A stretch of DNA of 18,515 bases, taken from assembly GCA_003990745.1 (NCBI GenBank), contig RBNI01002435.1:1-18515 (forward strand), read 5' to 3'. The position numbers were made by a program, and so were the translations under genes. Positions within the stretch are counted from its first letter, which is position 1; each line of letters opens with the position of its first letter. Under the pieces are notes generated by a model that ran no database searches, was not told the DNA's origin, and saw only the letters and a list, made by a program, of their open reading frames with translations. The stretch is from Jimgerdemannia flammicorona (taxonomy: Eukaryota; Mucoromycota; Endogonomycetes; Endogonales; Endogonaceae). Shown here piece by piece: positions 1-10,307 of this stretch.

Positions 1-75
1 TTTTTTAAAGTCACTTGGACTCCATTCCTTTATTAATACTCATCTATTCAATATAAATACAGTGATCCCAACCCC
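1..75 (-). other. LINE-A 3' UTR and A tail
   Basis: On the minus strand this stretch follows the ORF2 stop and ends in a run of six A at the window edge. It matches the end of LINE-B (10204 to about 10275) with few differences, including the shared stretch ATTAATAAA, which may serve as part of the 3' end signal. The match fixes the 3' boundary of the family. The true A tail may be longer, because the window begins inside it. Confidence 0.8.
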
Positions 76-3000
76 CTATCTGATCCCCCTAGAGGGGTCT
101 CCCACTCCTACTCCTTCCCAATGAAAGACCACTTTGTCTAACACTATTGCCACCCTCCCACCACTCTGCTCACAGATCCTCACCACCAAATCACAATGTT
201 GACCCCCCTGAGGACCCCAACCCACCCACCACCCAGTCAGCAGATCCCCCAACAGCTCCTCCCACCTTAACACTTTCTCCCGCAGCCCCAACCACTGCTA
301 CTCCTCAAATACAAAAAGCCAATGATCTGCCAGACCCATCTATATTGCTAATACCCACCCTATAGTGAGCCAACTATCTCCAACCCCACCCACAAGCCGA
401 GATCTCAAGTCCTCCCAGCAACCCCCCTCCCCTACCAGTCTATGCTCCACATCCAGTCTATCCCCTATTTCAATCCAAAATTCCCCCAAAATCTCACACT
501 CTCCCAGCCAATGTTCTGGCATCTGTATATGACCCCCAGCTCGCACATCATAACACTCCTCACAGTCAAATTGTCCACCATCCACCAAATGCCCCATATG
601 GAAATTCAGCATGTCATTCCTCCACAACATTCTCCACCATACCACCCAGAACTTTGGGAGAAGCCACCTCCATACCTCTGTACTCCAAGACCAGATACTG
701 GCCCAGTCCCACTTCTCTCTGATCCTCACCATCTGCCAGCCACTCAGCCAAAGATCCTGGCTAAGCCCCTGCTGACACTTTACTCTCTCCCCAATATTGA
801 ATATAGCAAGTAGAGTACCCCCCAGGAGCAATCTATCCCAATGTCACATATTAGGCCCCCACACCACCTCCCCTTCATTTTCTTGCCAGTGCAGGCTAAT
901 GCAGTATGCTCCATCAGCCACACCCCACCAAAAGCCCTTGAACCACAGCTGCCGAACCCCATTCAGCCCCACCAAAGAGAGCAGATCTCCAGAGGACCCC
1001 CAAGGGGATGTTCGCATCTCCCATACCTTCTGTAGCAGAGGCACCCAACCTCTGCCCTATAGTTCCATAGCTCTCTTCAACCACCAGACTTGCAAGCAGT
1101 GCAGCCTCTTAGGAAAGTCCACCAGTCTAAGTCCTCCCCTGACCACCGGTCTCACAAGAGTATCCCAACTGACCTGGGACCTCCTCCCCACCCAAATCCA
1201 ATCTCTAGCCACCTTCAACAGCTTCTTCACTACTCATGCTGGGAAGTCAAGGTGATATGCCACATACTACAGCTTGGGGAGCCAATATACATTCAAGATT
1301 GACACCCACCCTGCTAGAGAGATATGGTGGCCTCCCCATCCTCAAAAGGCCTCTCTCCAAATGGTCACCCTGCTCTCCCACCACACTCGTGGCAAGACAG
1401 AACCATATACAGAGAAGAAGATGCCCAGATACCACACCACCTCATCAGTAGGAACAATTGTTCCAATGATGTCCCCACCCACTAGCCCATTCCCTAGCAC
1501 CATTGTCTCACACTTATACCAGTTGAGCTTCACCCCCGAGTGAGCCTCATACCATTCCACAGTCTCCTGAAGTGCCTCTACATCTGCCACAGACCCTAGT
1601 CCAACCACCATATCATCAGCAAAGGCCCCCACCTTCTACACAATACTATATATAGAGAGCCCAACTACCTTTTGGTGAATCCTATCCATTAATAGCTCCA
1701 GCAAAAGTGCATACAGAATAGGGGACAGGGGGTCCCCCTGAGGGACTCCTCTTCCCAAGGAAAATACCCTCCCACAGTGACCATTACACATCAGAGCTAC
1801 CTGACTGCTCTCCAGCAGACTCACTATAGAGGTCCGAAACTGTGGTGGAACCCCTATTTGGTCCAAGACCTTGCCCAGCCACACCCACCGTACATGGTCA
1901 TAGGCCTTCTCCTGGTCCAAAAAGACCAACCTTCCATCCAGGCCACAGGCCCAGGCCCCTTCAATAATATCATAGACCCATACAGTCCCATCTCTTATGA
2001 GTCTGCCCCCAACAAAGCCCCACTGCTCCTCCCCCAGCACCAGTTGGGCAACTTTCTGCAGCCTTGTGACAATTACCTTAGTCACCAACTTTCTGTCTAT
2101 GTCCAGAAGCATAATTGGCCTCCAGTTCTTCCAATCTTCCCTTCTCCCCTTGTCTTTGTACAACAAGGCCACCAACCTGAGGTCCTGCTCTCCAACCCAC
2201 TCACTGCTCTGAAGGACATGGTCACAGAGAGCAGCCATCTCACCCAAAACACTGGGGACATTTACTATCTTCTTTCAGAAGTCCCATGGCAATCCATCCT
2301 CCCCTAGTGCTGTCCCAAGTCTGGTTGCTGCCAGGACACTCTAGATCTCCTCTCTCTGCACTGGTAAAATCAAGTTACCCAGACCAGCTACTTGTGGTGG
2401 CCCCCACTCTTCTAGTGTATCTGCAATCTCTGCCTCATCAGCACCCCCTTCTCCCTCACTCTACAATCCCTGCCATCTCTCCTTCAACACCCCCAAGATT
2501 TGTTGTGTGCTATGTACCATTACCCCATCAGCATCCAGGACCCCATCCCACCAATGTCACACCCTCCTAGCCTTGAGAAGTCTTGATAAGTATCCAGTAG
2601 GCTGCTCACCCTCCTCAAGCCCCTGCCACCATAGTCTAGCAGCCATGCCCTGCATATGAGTCTCCTCCTCTTCCCTCAGCACCTGCTGAAGTTCCACAAT
2701 CTCCAATTTCGCCCTCTTGATCCTCCAATCCTCTACCCCAACCACAGTAAGCAAATCTGCCCAATCCATTTGTAGTCTCCACAGTCTGCTGGAAGCACAC
2801 CTCGTGTGCCTCCTCCTCTGCCTCCCAGCCCCTCTACCAGCCCCTCCCCAATAAACCCTTGCAGTCTCTTTCAATCTCATCCAGCAGACTGCTACAGACA
2901 AACCCTCATGCCTTCAGTTAGAAACTTTTGCCTGAATGTCCTCCACCCACAATTCCCACAAACTATTCTCAGCCAGCAGGGAGGAGTTAAGGTGCCAATG

Positions 3001-3732
3001 TCTGGGTCCATCTCTACTCCCCCCAAACTGCCCCTGCCCCAACAGCCCCCAGTGATCAGACCATGGGCACCACTCCACTTCTAATGCCTTTGAAATGTCT
3101 GAACCCCAGCATTCCGCCATCAGAATCCAGTCAATCCTTGTGCCCAATCCATTCACCCAATGTGTATAGACCCTGGCATCACCCCACCTTGTTCAGCCCA
3201 TATCCTCCAAGGAGCTCAACATCTCCACCTCCTCCCATGCATCCAGACCTCCACTTCTACCCCTGGCACTTCTCCCTCCATCAGTCCTGTCTAGATGCTG
3301 ATCCTGAACTATATTAAAGTTCCCACCAAGTACATTGACCCCTTCCTCCAAGAGAATACCCTCTTCTAGCAGCCCCCTAATCCATGCAGTCCTCTCATCC
3401 CTAGCCACAGGGCAGTAGCAAGAGCCCACCTTCACTGATTCCCACCCTGGCCAATGCCAATCTCCCCAGACCAAATGATCACCCCAGCTCCTGATACCCC
3501 CCAAGTCACCTCTGCCCCTCCTCACCAAAATTGCTACCTTTCCAAACCAAGCAGTGACCCCACCCCATTCCCTAGTCCACTCTACCCAGTCATCCTCATC
3601 CTCACATCAAACATCCTGTAGTAGAAAGAGATCAGCCTCCAATCCCTTGAGCCAAGTAAAAATGTTCTTATGCCTCCCAGAGCCCCTTAACCCATTCACA
3701 TTCAAGGAGAAAATGTTGGTTATACTGTTCAT
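76..3732 (-). pseudogene. LINE-A ORF2: APE endonuclease and reverse transcriptase, broken by stops
   Basis: ORF2 performs target-primed reverse transcription: the endonuclease nicks DNA and the RT copies element RNA from the nick. The likely start is ATG 3732-3730, 31 nt after the ORF1 stop and just before the SLNVNGLR endonuclease motif; an upstream in-frame ATG at 3807 would overlap ORF1. The frame runs to TAG 78-76, 1218 codons. Endonuclease motifs: Asn11-Val-Asn, GGNFN at about 136-140 (normally GGDFN), RIDW near 200, SDH at 225-227. RT motifs: LDQEKAYD near 610, GVPQGDPLSP near 665, FADD with Asp706-Asp707. A zinc-binding C-x2-C-x13-H-x4-C lies at residues 1057-1079. No RNase H domain is evident. 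At least a dozen in-frame stops occur, for example at 3607-3609, 3193-3195, 2341-2343, 2275-2277 and 1636-1638, with no frameshift. LINE-B has CAG where 2341-2343 is TAG, and TGG where 2275-2277 is TGA. Confidence 0.93.
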
Positions 3733-3763
3733 AAGGAATAATGATATGTCGTAGTCCCATCCT

Positions 3764-5797
3764 CTACAAGTCTGCACTCCACTCCTCCCACACCAAGTCC
3801 AAGTCATGTTCAGCAGCCAGTTCTCTCTCCCCTGCTTCCTGGGCCGCCAATGCTCCCAGCAGTTCTACCATTGCCCCATCTTCATGCTCCTCAAATTCCT
3901 CATGATACTCCAGACAGACCTCCCACCAGAGCCACAGACCATGATGCTCTGCCCAGCAGTAGGCCGCCCACTCACCAGCAACCACTCCCAGCTCAGCCTT
4001 CCTCACCTCATCAACCTCATACCCCTCCTCCTCCAGGAAAATACCCAGAATCTCCACCTTCAGTGCCTCCACCATTCCATCACTATGCAGAATCCATGCC
4101 CAATACTCCTCAGGCATTGCCCACAAGTCCACTTCCCCCAAAGCCTCCGCTGTGAGATTATCCATCACCTTGTGCATCCACAACAAGTTCCCCACCTCCT
4201 TCCCTCCTGGAGTCCCTGGCCGCCCTGACTCCAGCATCGTAGTATCAGCTCCTATACTGGCAGCCTCATCCCACTCCTCCTCAGGGACATCCACTAGCTC
4301 ATCCTCACCAACTGCCACCACCTGACCCCCTTGCCCCACATCAGGGACCCCAAAGTGCACCTGCTGGGCCCCCTGTATCTACATATCCTCTATTGTCCCT
4401 CTCTTTGCAACTGGGCCCCTCCTGATAAGTGGGGGGGGGGTGGTCTCTAACTCTGGCTCCAACACTTTGAAGGTACCATCAGCAAACAAATCCTTGTCCA
4501 GCTTCCCCCCAGCCCCTGCCTCCTTCACCTCCACCTCCTCTCCTCCTTTACCAGCCCAGACACTGGCCTCAGCACCTCCAGACTCCTCAGCACCAACTGA
4601 CTTCTTTGTCACCCCTCCTGTCATACTCACCAACAGCTCTCTCTGCCTCTTATATCCCTGGGCCTGCTCCCACTGCTTCTTATCTATACAGATACACTTC
4701 CTGTTTACAACCTCCAGATGCGTCAACTTCTCATACAGCTTTCAGGCCTTCACCCTCCTCTCCACAGCACTACTCAACTCCTCCAGCACCTCTAACAAGT
4801 CCTCCTCCTCCTCTTCACTCCCTTTCACCCTCAATACCTTACAGACAATGGCCCCCCACATCATCACCAAGGGCCAGTCACTTGGCTTCCCAGTGGCCTC
4901 CTTCCCTACCAACTGAATCCTGACATTGATATCGCTTGTCCTGAAAGTCATCCCCTCCCACAACTGAAAGCCAATGTCCACCACATCACCATATTCTACC
5001 ATCACCTCCTCCACCCTCCTCCTAGTCTCCTCCTTAGTCACCATAGGCACCCCCCTCACCAGAAGCTACACTACTCTGGGGTCTCATCTTAAGCACCTCA
5101 CCATGGGAACCACTACCTCCCCAACCACCACTCCCATCTTCATGGTCTTGCTCAGCAGGCCAGCCTCCTCAAAGCCCTCCTCAACCCCCTCCAGTCCCTT
5201 CAGAAACTTCACTGAGGCTGCACTAGCCACCTGCCTCAAAATAAGCCCCAGGACCATCCTCACCATCACTGCCAAGCCCTGGAAGCACAAGGTAGCCATG
5301 AACTCTGAGATCGACTTCTTGAGTAATAGGGCCACTGCCAGTCCTATCATACCATTGGTCAGGTCTCTCTTCCGCATCGGGATCCCCTACCCCCCCTGGC
5401 CATCAGCTGTCACATCTCTTTTTTTTTCCTGATTCACCATCACACCACCATCAGCAGTCCCACCACTACCCCCAGTAGTCCCTCCACTTCCCCCACCTCC
5501 CACCAGTGAAGGCTCAGCTCCCCCAGTATCCTTAGCCTTCTGCTTCCCCTTCCCTCCTGCCTGATCCCTGCAGGCTCCCATCGGCCAGCCCCCAGTCCTC
5601 AGCACCTCTGCAAAGCTCCTTCCCTGCTACCCTCCAGCCCCCCCACTGGTGCCACCTCTACTACCTGAGCCTCCCAGTCCACTCGAGCCACTGAAAGACC
5701 CCATCCCCAGCCCATGCCCCCTCCCAACATGCTGCCAGTTAAAAGCCCCAGGTCCACCTGACCTAGTATGTATGTCAGCTTACTTGCTGCTTGACAT
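3764..5797 (-). pseudogene. LINE-A ORF1 (Gag-like RNA-binding protein), broken by stops
   Basis: First ORF of LINE-A, expected to bind the element RNA and form the RNP. It starts at ATG 5797-5795, about 93 nt inside the 5' end, and runs in one frame to TAG at 3766-3764, giving 677 codons. Internal stops are at codons 6, 57, 137, 238, 244, 352 and 473. Most fit CAG/CAA to TAG/TAA or CGA/TGG to TGA. The N-terminal 130 residues are rich in Gly and Ser. Residues about 240-300, beginning LLVRGVPMVTKEETRRRVEE, have the beta-helix-beta look of an RRM-like fold, as found in many LINE ORF1 proteins. An acidic Glu/Leu-rich stretch follows, and the C-terminal third is acidic and Trp-rich. I see no convincing CCHC zinc knuckle. 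The ORF1 label rests on position and this fold guess, not on a clear family match. Confidence 0.8.
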
Positions 5798-5890
5798 CTT
5801 CTTAGTATCTTTCTCCAATAAATGACTTGAAAGTGTGTTGTAAAAGTGTGTGTAACGTGAATTGTAGCAGAGAAAGGTGCTCTTATACTG
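5798..5890 (-). promoter_or_regulatory. LINE-A 5' UTR, probable internal promoter region
   Basis: About 93 nt lie between the ORF1 ATG and the point where homology to gypsy pol begins (about 5891). It has no counterpart in either gypsy copy, so it belongs to the LINE. Non-LTR elements usually carry an internal promoter here. I see no specific promoter motif, so that role is inferred from position. The outer boundary is uncertain by several bases. Confidence 0.5.
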
Positions 5891-7275
5891 TAGAAATATA
5901 GTTACACTTAATGGCATTAAAGTAGATTTTAGTAAAATCTCTGCAATCAAGAAATGGCCCAGACTCAAGAAGCTAAAAGATCTCTAGTTATTCTTAGAAT
6001 TAACAAACTATTATATGCAATTTATTATAAACTTTGGCAAAATTACCACTACCCTCATCTAACTAACTAAATATAGTAAAAAAGAAGAATAACTCTAGAC
6101 TATAAAGTAAGAAAAAGACTTCAACAATCTTATTAATTAGATATCTAAATAAGATATAGTGTTTCAAGTCTTGAAAGATACTCTGATAACTACTCCAGTA
6201 CTTTAAGCAATAAATCCTACTATGTTATATAAAGTTACCACTGATGCCTCTGAGCTAGCTCTTAGAGTAGTACTTATACAAGAAGAATACTCTGTGGCCT
6301 ATTATTTCAGTAAGTTCAATGATACTAAATTAACTATACTATCTATGAGAAGGAGATGTTAGCCATTATAAATACTCTGATTAAATAGTATCTATACTTT
6401 AAAGGAGTATACTTCACTATTTTGACAGACTACAAATTATTGATCAATATTAAGACTCAGACTATTCTTTTCCAAAAGTAAACTAGATAGATGAAAATTC
6501 TTACCAACTTTGACTATGATATCTAGTACTACTCTGATAAGAAAAATATTATTACTGATATTATCTCTATATTACTCATTGATAAAGTAATCCAAACTCT
6601 TATCTTAGTTACTAATTCTATTATAGAATAAGTTATCACAGTATATATTGATGATAAAAAAGCTCAACCATGTTAAAAAATCTTGAGTAATGATGATATC
6701 AGTATATAATCTCAATACTATCACTACTAATTAAAAGATAATACTATTTATTATAAGGATAAATAGAATATTTCTATAACTGCAATCTCTAAAGAACTAT
6801 CTTCTTTAAATATCATAATACTCCTATAGTTAGATATATATTTAGGATTTGATAAATACTTTAATTTTATCTCCTAAAACTTCTATTAGCTCTAAATAGT
6901 AAACTAGTTAAAGATCTATATTACTTCTTAAGATATATACTAGCAAAACAAGTCCTTAACTTTAGCAAAACTAAAACTACTCAACTCTATCTCAGTACTC
7001 TCTGTTAATTGGAAATAAATCTCAATTGACTTTATTATATAACAACTTTAAACCAATAATGAGAAGGATATAATTGTTGTCTTTATAGATTATTTCAACA
7101 AATAAGCTTACTTTATATCTACTACTATAACTACAATAGTATCTGAAATTACTACTCTCTTATTTAATAATATCTCTACTATCATGGTCTCTCTAAAATC
7201 ATTGTTAGTAACTGAGATCCAAAATTCACTATTTTTTTTTTGAAATACTCTATACTTATACCTTAGAACAAAACT
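5891..7275 (+). pseudogene. Ty3/gypsy pol fragment, copy 1 (late RT, RNase H, start of integrase)
   Basis: This stretch aligns with about 10461-11809 over its whole length, with differences that look mainly like C/T and G/A transitions. Translated piecewise it shows RNase H hallmarks: TTDASELALRVVLIQ (from about 6238), VAYYFSKFNDTK, FTILTDYKLLINIKTQ and DYDI followed by the NIITDIIS counterpart of NVVADALS. Integrase sequence follows up to the position equivalent to the second catalytic Asp (the SDRDPKFT block). It lacks everything upstream of late RT (cut by LINE-A) and everything after mid-integrase (cut by LINE-B). It is AT-rich with many stops in all frames. It is either part of the same gypsy element as 10308-13040, duplicated when LINE-B inserted, or a separate copy. 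Confidence 0.85.
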
Positions 7276-10203
7276 GGACATTGGTACCTTAACTCCTTTC
7301 TACTGACTGAGAAGGTATTATAGGACCCTTGTGCAGAGGACATTCTGGGGAAGATTGCTAGCTGGATATATGAGGGTTTGCCAGTAGATGTCCAGTAGAT
7401 GAAGTTAAAAGAGGTTGTGAGAGTTTACTGAAGAGAAGCTAGTAGGGATGCTGGATGGTAGAGAAGAAAGAGAGTGAGGTGTGCTTCCCATAGATTGGTC
7501 AGATTGCAGATGGAATGAGCTGATTTGATAAATTCTAGAGAGGTGGATGATTGGAGGTTAGTGTGGACAAAGCAGGAAGTAGTGGAGTTGCAATAGGTAT
7601 TAAGAGAGGAAGAGGAGATGCAGATGAAAGGAATGGTAACTAGGTTGAGATAGTAGGGGTTTGAGGAGGAAGAGAGGCCCACTAGGTATTTGTCAAGACT
7701 CCTCTAGGCTAGAATGATGTGACATCAATGGGATGGAGTCCTTGATATAGAGGGGGAAATAGTTTATAGCATATAACAGATCTTAGGGTTGCTGAAGGAG
7801 TGGTGGAGGGGTCTGTAGAGTGAGAAAGAAGGGAGTGCTGATGCTGAGGTAATTGGAGATGCTCTGGAGACTTGAGAGTTACTATAAGTGGAGGGTCTGG
7901 GGGATTTGGTCCTATCAGTCCAAGAGGAGAAGATCCAGAGAGTCCTTGTGGCAACTAAGCTTATAATAGTATCAGGAGAGGATGGACTACCTTGGGACTT
8001 TTGGAAGAAGATAGTAAGAGTCCTGAGAGTATTAGGAGAGATGGCAGCCCTCTGTGACATTGTTCTTTTGAATGGCCAGTGGGTGGGAGGGCAGGATCTA
8101 GGGCTGGTGGCCCTGTTGTATAAGGATAAGGGAAGGAGAGAGAATTGGAAGAACTGGAGACCAATTATACTTCTAGATATAGATAGGAAGATGGTTACTA
8201 AGATGATTATAGCAAAATTACAGAAGGTTGCCCAACAGGTATTGGGTGAGAAGCAGTGGAGTTTTGTTGGTGATAGACTTATATATTAGAGATGAGATGG
8301 TCTGGGTCAATGGCATCATTGAAGGGGTATAGACTAGTGGATTGGATGGGAGACTGGTCTTTTTGGACCAGGAGAAGGCCTATGACTGGGTCTGGTGAGT
8401 GTGGTTGGGCAAGGTGCTGGATATAATAGGAGTTCTCCCACTATTTTGAGCTTCTATATTGAATCTATTGGAGGGCAGTAGAGTAGCACTGATGTGTAAT
8501 GGTCACTGAGGTCTGGCATTTCTCTTGGAGAGAGGAGTTCTAGGATCCACTGTCTCCTATTCTATATACTCTTTTACTAGAACCTTTGATGGATAGAATT
8601 TGACAGAAGATGACAGGGCTCTCTATTTATGGTGTGGTGTAGAAGGTGGGGGCCTTTGCAGATAATATAGTGGTTGGACTTGGATCAGTGGCAGATATTG
8701 AGGCCCTTAAGGAGACAGTAGAATGGTATGAGGCATACTCTGGAACAAAACCCAACTGGCATAAGTGTGAGACAATAGTGTTGAGAAATGGGTTAGTGGG
8801 AGGAGATGTCATTGGAACAATTGTCTCTATAGGAGAAGTAGTGAGATATCTGGTATCTTCCTTTCAGTATATAGATCTGTCTTGCCATAGGTATGGTAGG
8901 AGAGGAGGGTGGCCATCTGGGGGGAGGCTCTTAGAGGCTGAGGAGGTCAATACATCTCTCTGGCAGGCTGGATATTAATTCTGAATGTCTACTGGTTCTC
9001 TAAGCTATGGTATATGGCCTATCACTTAGACTTCTCTGCTTGGGTGGTGAAGAGACTGATGAAACTGACTAGGGATTGGATTTGGGCTAGAAGGCAGTTC
9101 CAGATCAGTTGGGATACTCTTTCAATGCTAGTAGTTTGAGAGGGGCTAGGACTGGTGGATTTTTCTAAGAGGCTGTACTGCCTGAGAGCTTGGTGGTTGA
9201 AGTGGGCTGTGGAACTGAGGGGAGGGAAATGAGTGCCACTGATACAGAAGGTGTGGGAGATGAGATTCTCCCCAAGAGGGTTCTTGGGAGATTTGCTATC
9301 CTAGATGGGCCTGGGTGGAAGCCATCAGCTAAGATATAAAGGCTTCTGGTAGGAGATAGCAGATGGAGCACATCATATAGACTTATACTAGTATAGCAAT
9401 AAAGAGGAGATGCTATGGGAACCAGCTATATAGAGATGAAATAGACTGCTTTTGGGGGGTACTCTACTTATTGAGTTTGATATTGATGATGGAGTAGAGT
9501 GTCAGCAGAGACTTGGTCAGAATCTTTGGTCTAGAAGTTGGCAAGCAGTGAGGGTTGGTAAGGAGTGGGATTGGGCAGGAGTCTGGGCATAGAGTGCTGA
9601 AGTGCAAAAGTTTCTTCCTTCCAAGTTCTGGATAGTATGGTGATAGATGCTATAGAGGAATATCATGTTGAATTTCTGTACTGGATATCTGGCAGATGGT
9701 GGACTACTGGAATATAAGGAGTACTACAATGTAAGATAAGTTGGGGATTTGTACAGACTCCAGGACATTGGCTGGGAGAGTGTGAGGTTCTGGGGGATTT
9801 TTAGATAGCAATAGGAGACTGGCTGCATGTGAAGAGGAGACCAGATGGGGAGAGAGATTACTGGAAAGATTTGAGAACTAGGTTGGTGGGAGGTGTGGGC
9901 AATGAATAGCTCACTGTAGGGTGGGTTTTAGCTGTATATGTAGGGCTGGCTGGACATTGGCTCTTTGTTTTTGAGGAGAGATAATAGCTGGGTTTATAGG
10001 AGAGATTATTGAGATGAGAGGGATTGGTGGGAGATTTGCTAACAGAGTGGTGGGTTGGATAGGGTCCCCAGGGTGAGCATCACTGCTATCTGGTGGAAGA
10101 AATTTATGAATAGAGTAGTGGGCAGGTAGAGATGATTAATGACCTAGTGGTCTTTAATAGAGAGTGTGTAGGGGAGAGAGGAGTCCCTGGGGAGATTGTA
10201 TAG
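7276..10203 (+). pseudogene. LINE-B ORF2 remnant: reverse transcriptase and C-terminal region
   Basis: This is the remains of ORF2 without the endonuclease. The longest open part, 7888-8289, covers the RT N-terminal block (GEDGLPWDFWKKIV, then LVALLYKDKGRR and NWRPIILLDIDRK). A small insertion near 8283, relative to LINE-A, shifts the frame. The active-site block is at 8646-8978, where FADD has become FADN, so the second catalytic Asp is lost by a G-to-A change. The zinc-motif region and ORF2 end can still be followed to TAG 10201-10203, equivalent to the LINE-A stop at 76. Many stops are present. Because it keeps CAG or TGG at some sites where LINE-A has stops, it helps infer the ancestral codons. 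It cannot encode a working protein. Confidence 0.88.
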
Positions 10204-10269
10204 GGGTGGGCTCAGTGTAATATATATTGGATAGACAGATGTATTAATAAAAGCAGGAGTCTAAGAGAC

Positions 10270-10307
10270 TATAAAAAAAATAATAAAAAAAAAATAAAAA
10301 AAAAAAA
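10270..10307 (+). repeat. A-rich 3' tail of LINE-B
   Basis: A 38-nt tract of A interrupted by single T residues directly follows the conserved LINE 3' end (GACTATAAAAAA, matching the end of LINE-A). It marks the 3' insertion junction; gypsy RT sequence begins immediately after it. Confidence 0.88.

Larger units (their letters stand above)
1..5890 (-). mobile_element. LINE-A, near full-length non-LTR retrotransposon
   Basis: On the minus strand this element reads: short 5' UTR (5890-5798), ORF1 (5797-3764), ORF2 (3732-76), 3' UTR and a terminal run of A (the T run at 1-6). ORF2 carries an APE-type endonuclease followed by reverse transcriptase, the order found in L1-like and fungal Tad1-like non-LTR elements. 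A second, 5'-truncated copy lies at 7276-10307 in the opposite orientation and confirms the 3' end. Both ORFs can be read from start to end without a frameshift; only premature stops and some substitutions break them. The plus strand is strikingly C-rich, so this copy keeps more of its original composition than LINE-B. Its 5' end abuts gypsy pol sequence at about 5891, so it probably inserted into a gypsy element. The left target-site duplication lies outside the window. The element is dead as it stands. Confidence 0.93.
7276..10307 (+). mobile_element. LINE-B, 5'-truncated and heavily mutated copy of the LINE
   Basis: Homology to LINE-A starts at the sequence equivalent to LINE-A 3002 (GACATTGG...), inside ORF2 just after the endonuclease domain, and continues to the A-rich tail at 10270-10307. 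Five-prime truncation is typical of LINE insertion by incomplete reverse transcription. The copy lies in the opposite orientation to LINE-A and is flanked on both sides by gypsy pol in the same orientation as itself. It carries more G-to-A and C-to-T changes than LINE-A, plus indels. No short target-site duplication is visible at its ends; instead the flanks are overlapping parts of gypsy pol. Confidence 0.92.

Noticed and set aside
147..5432. Many plus-strand open frames of 60-176 codons, Pro/Ser/His-rich, for example 1777-2307, 797-1255 and 4440-4916
   Set aside because: They lie opposite the continuous minus-strand ORF1/ORF2 of LINE-A and owe their openness and Pro/Ser content to its C-rich complementary strand. 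They contain no domain.
5780..5968. 62-codon minus-strand frame as a LINE-A start exon
   Set aside because: It crosses the junction between gypsy pol and the LINE 5' UTR and is in a different frame from ORF1.
7425..9371. Minus-strand open frames in LINE-B (7425-7682, 7709-7954, 7764-8060, 7961-8164, 8627-8812, 9165-9371)
   Set aside because: They are antisense to the LINE-B RT and mirror the same kind of shadow seen in LINE-A.
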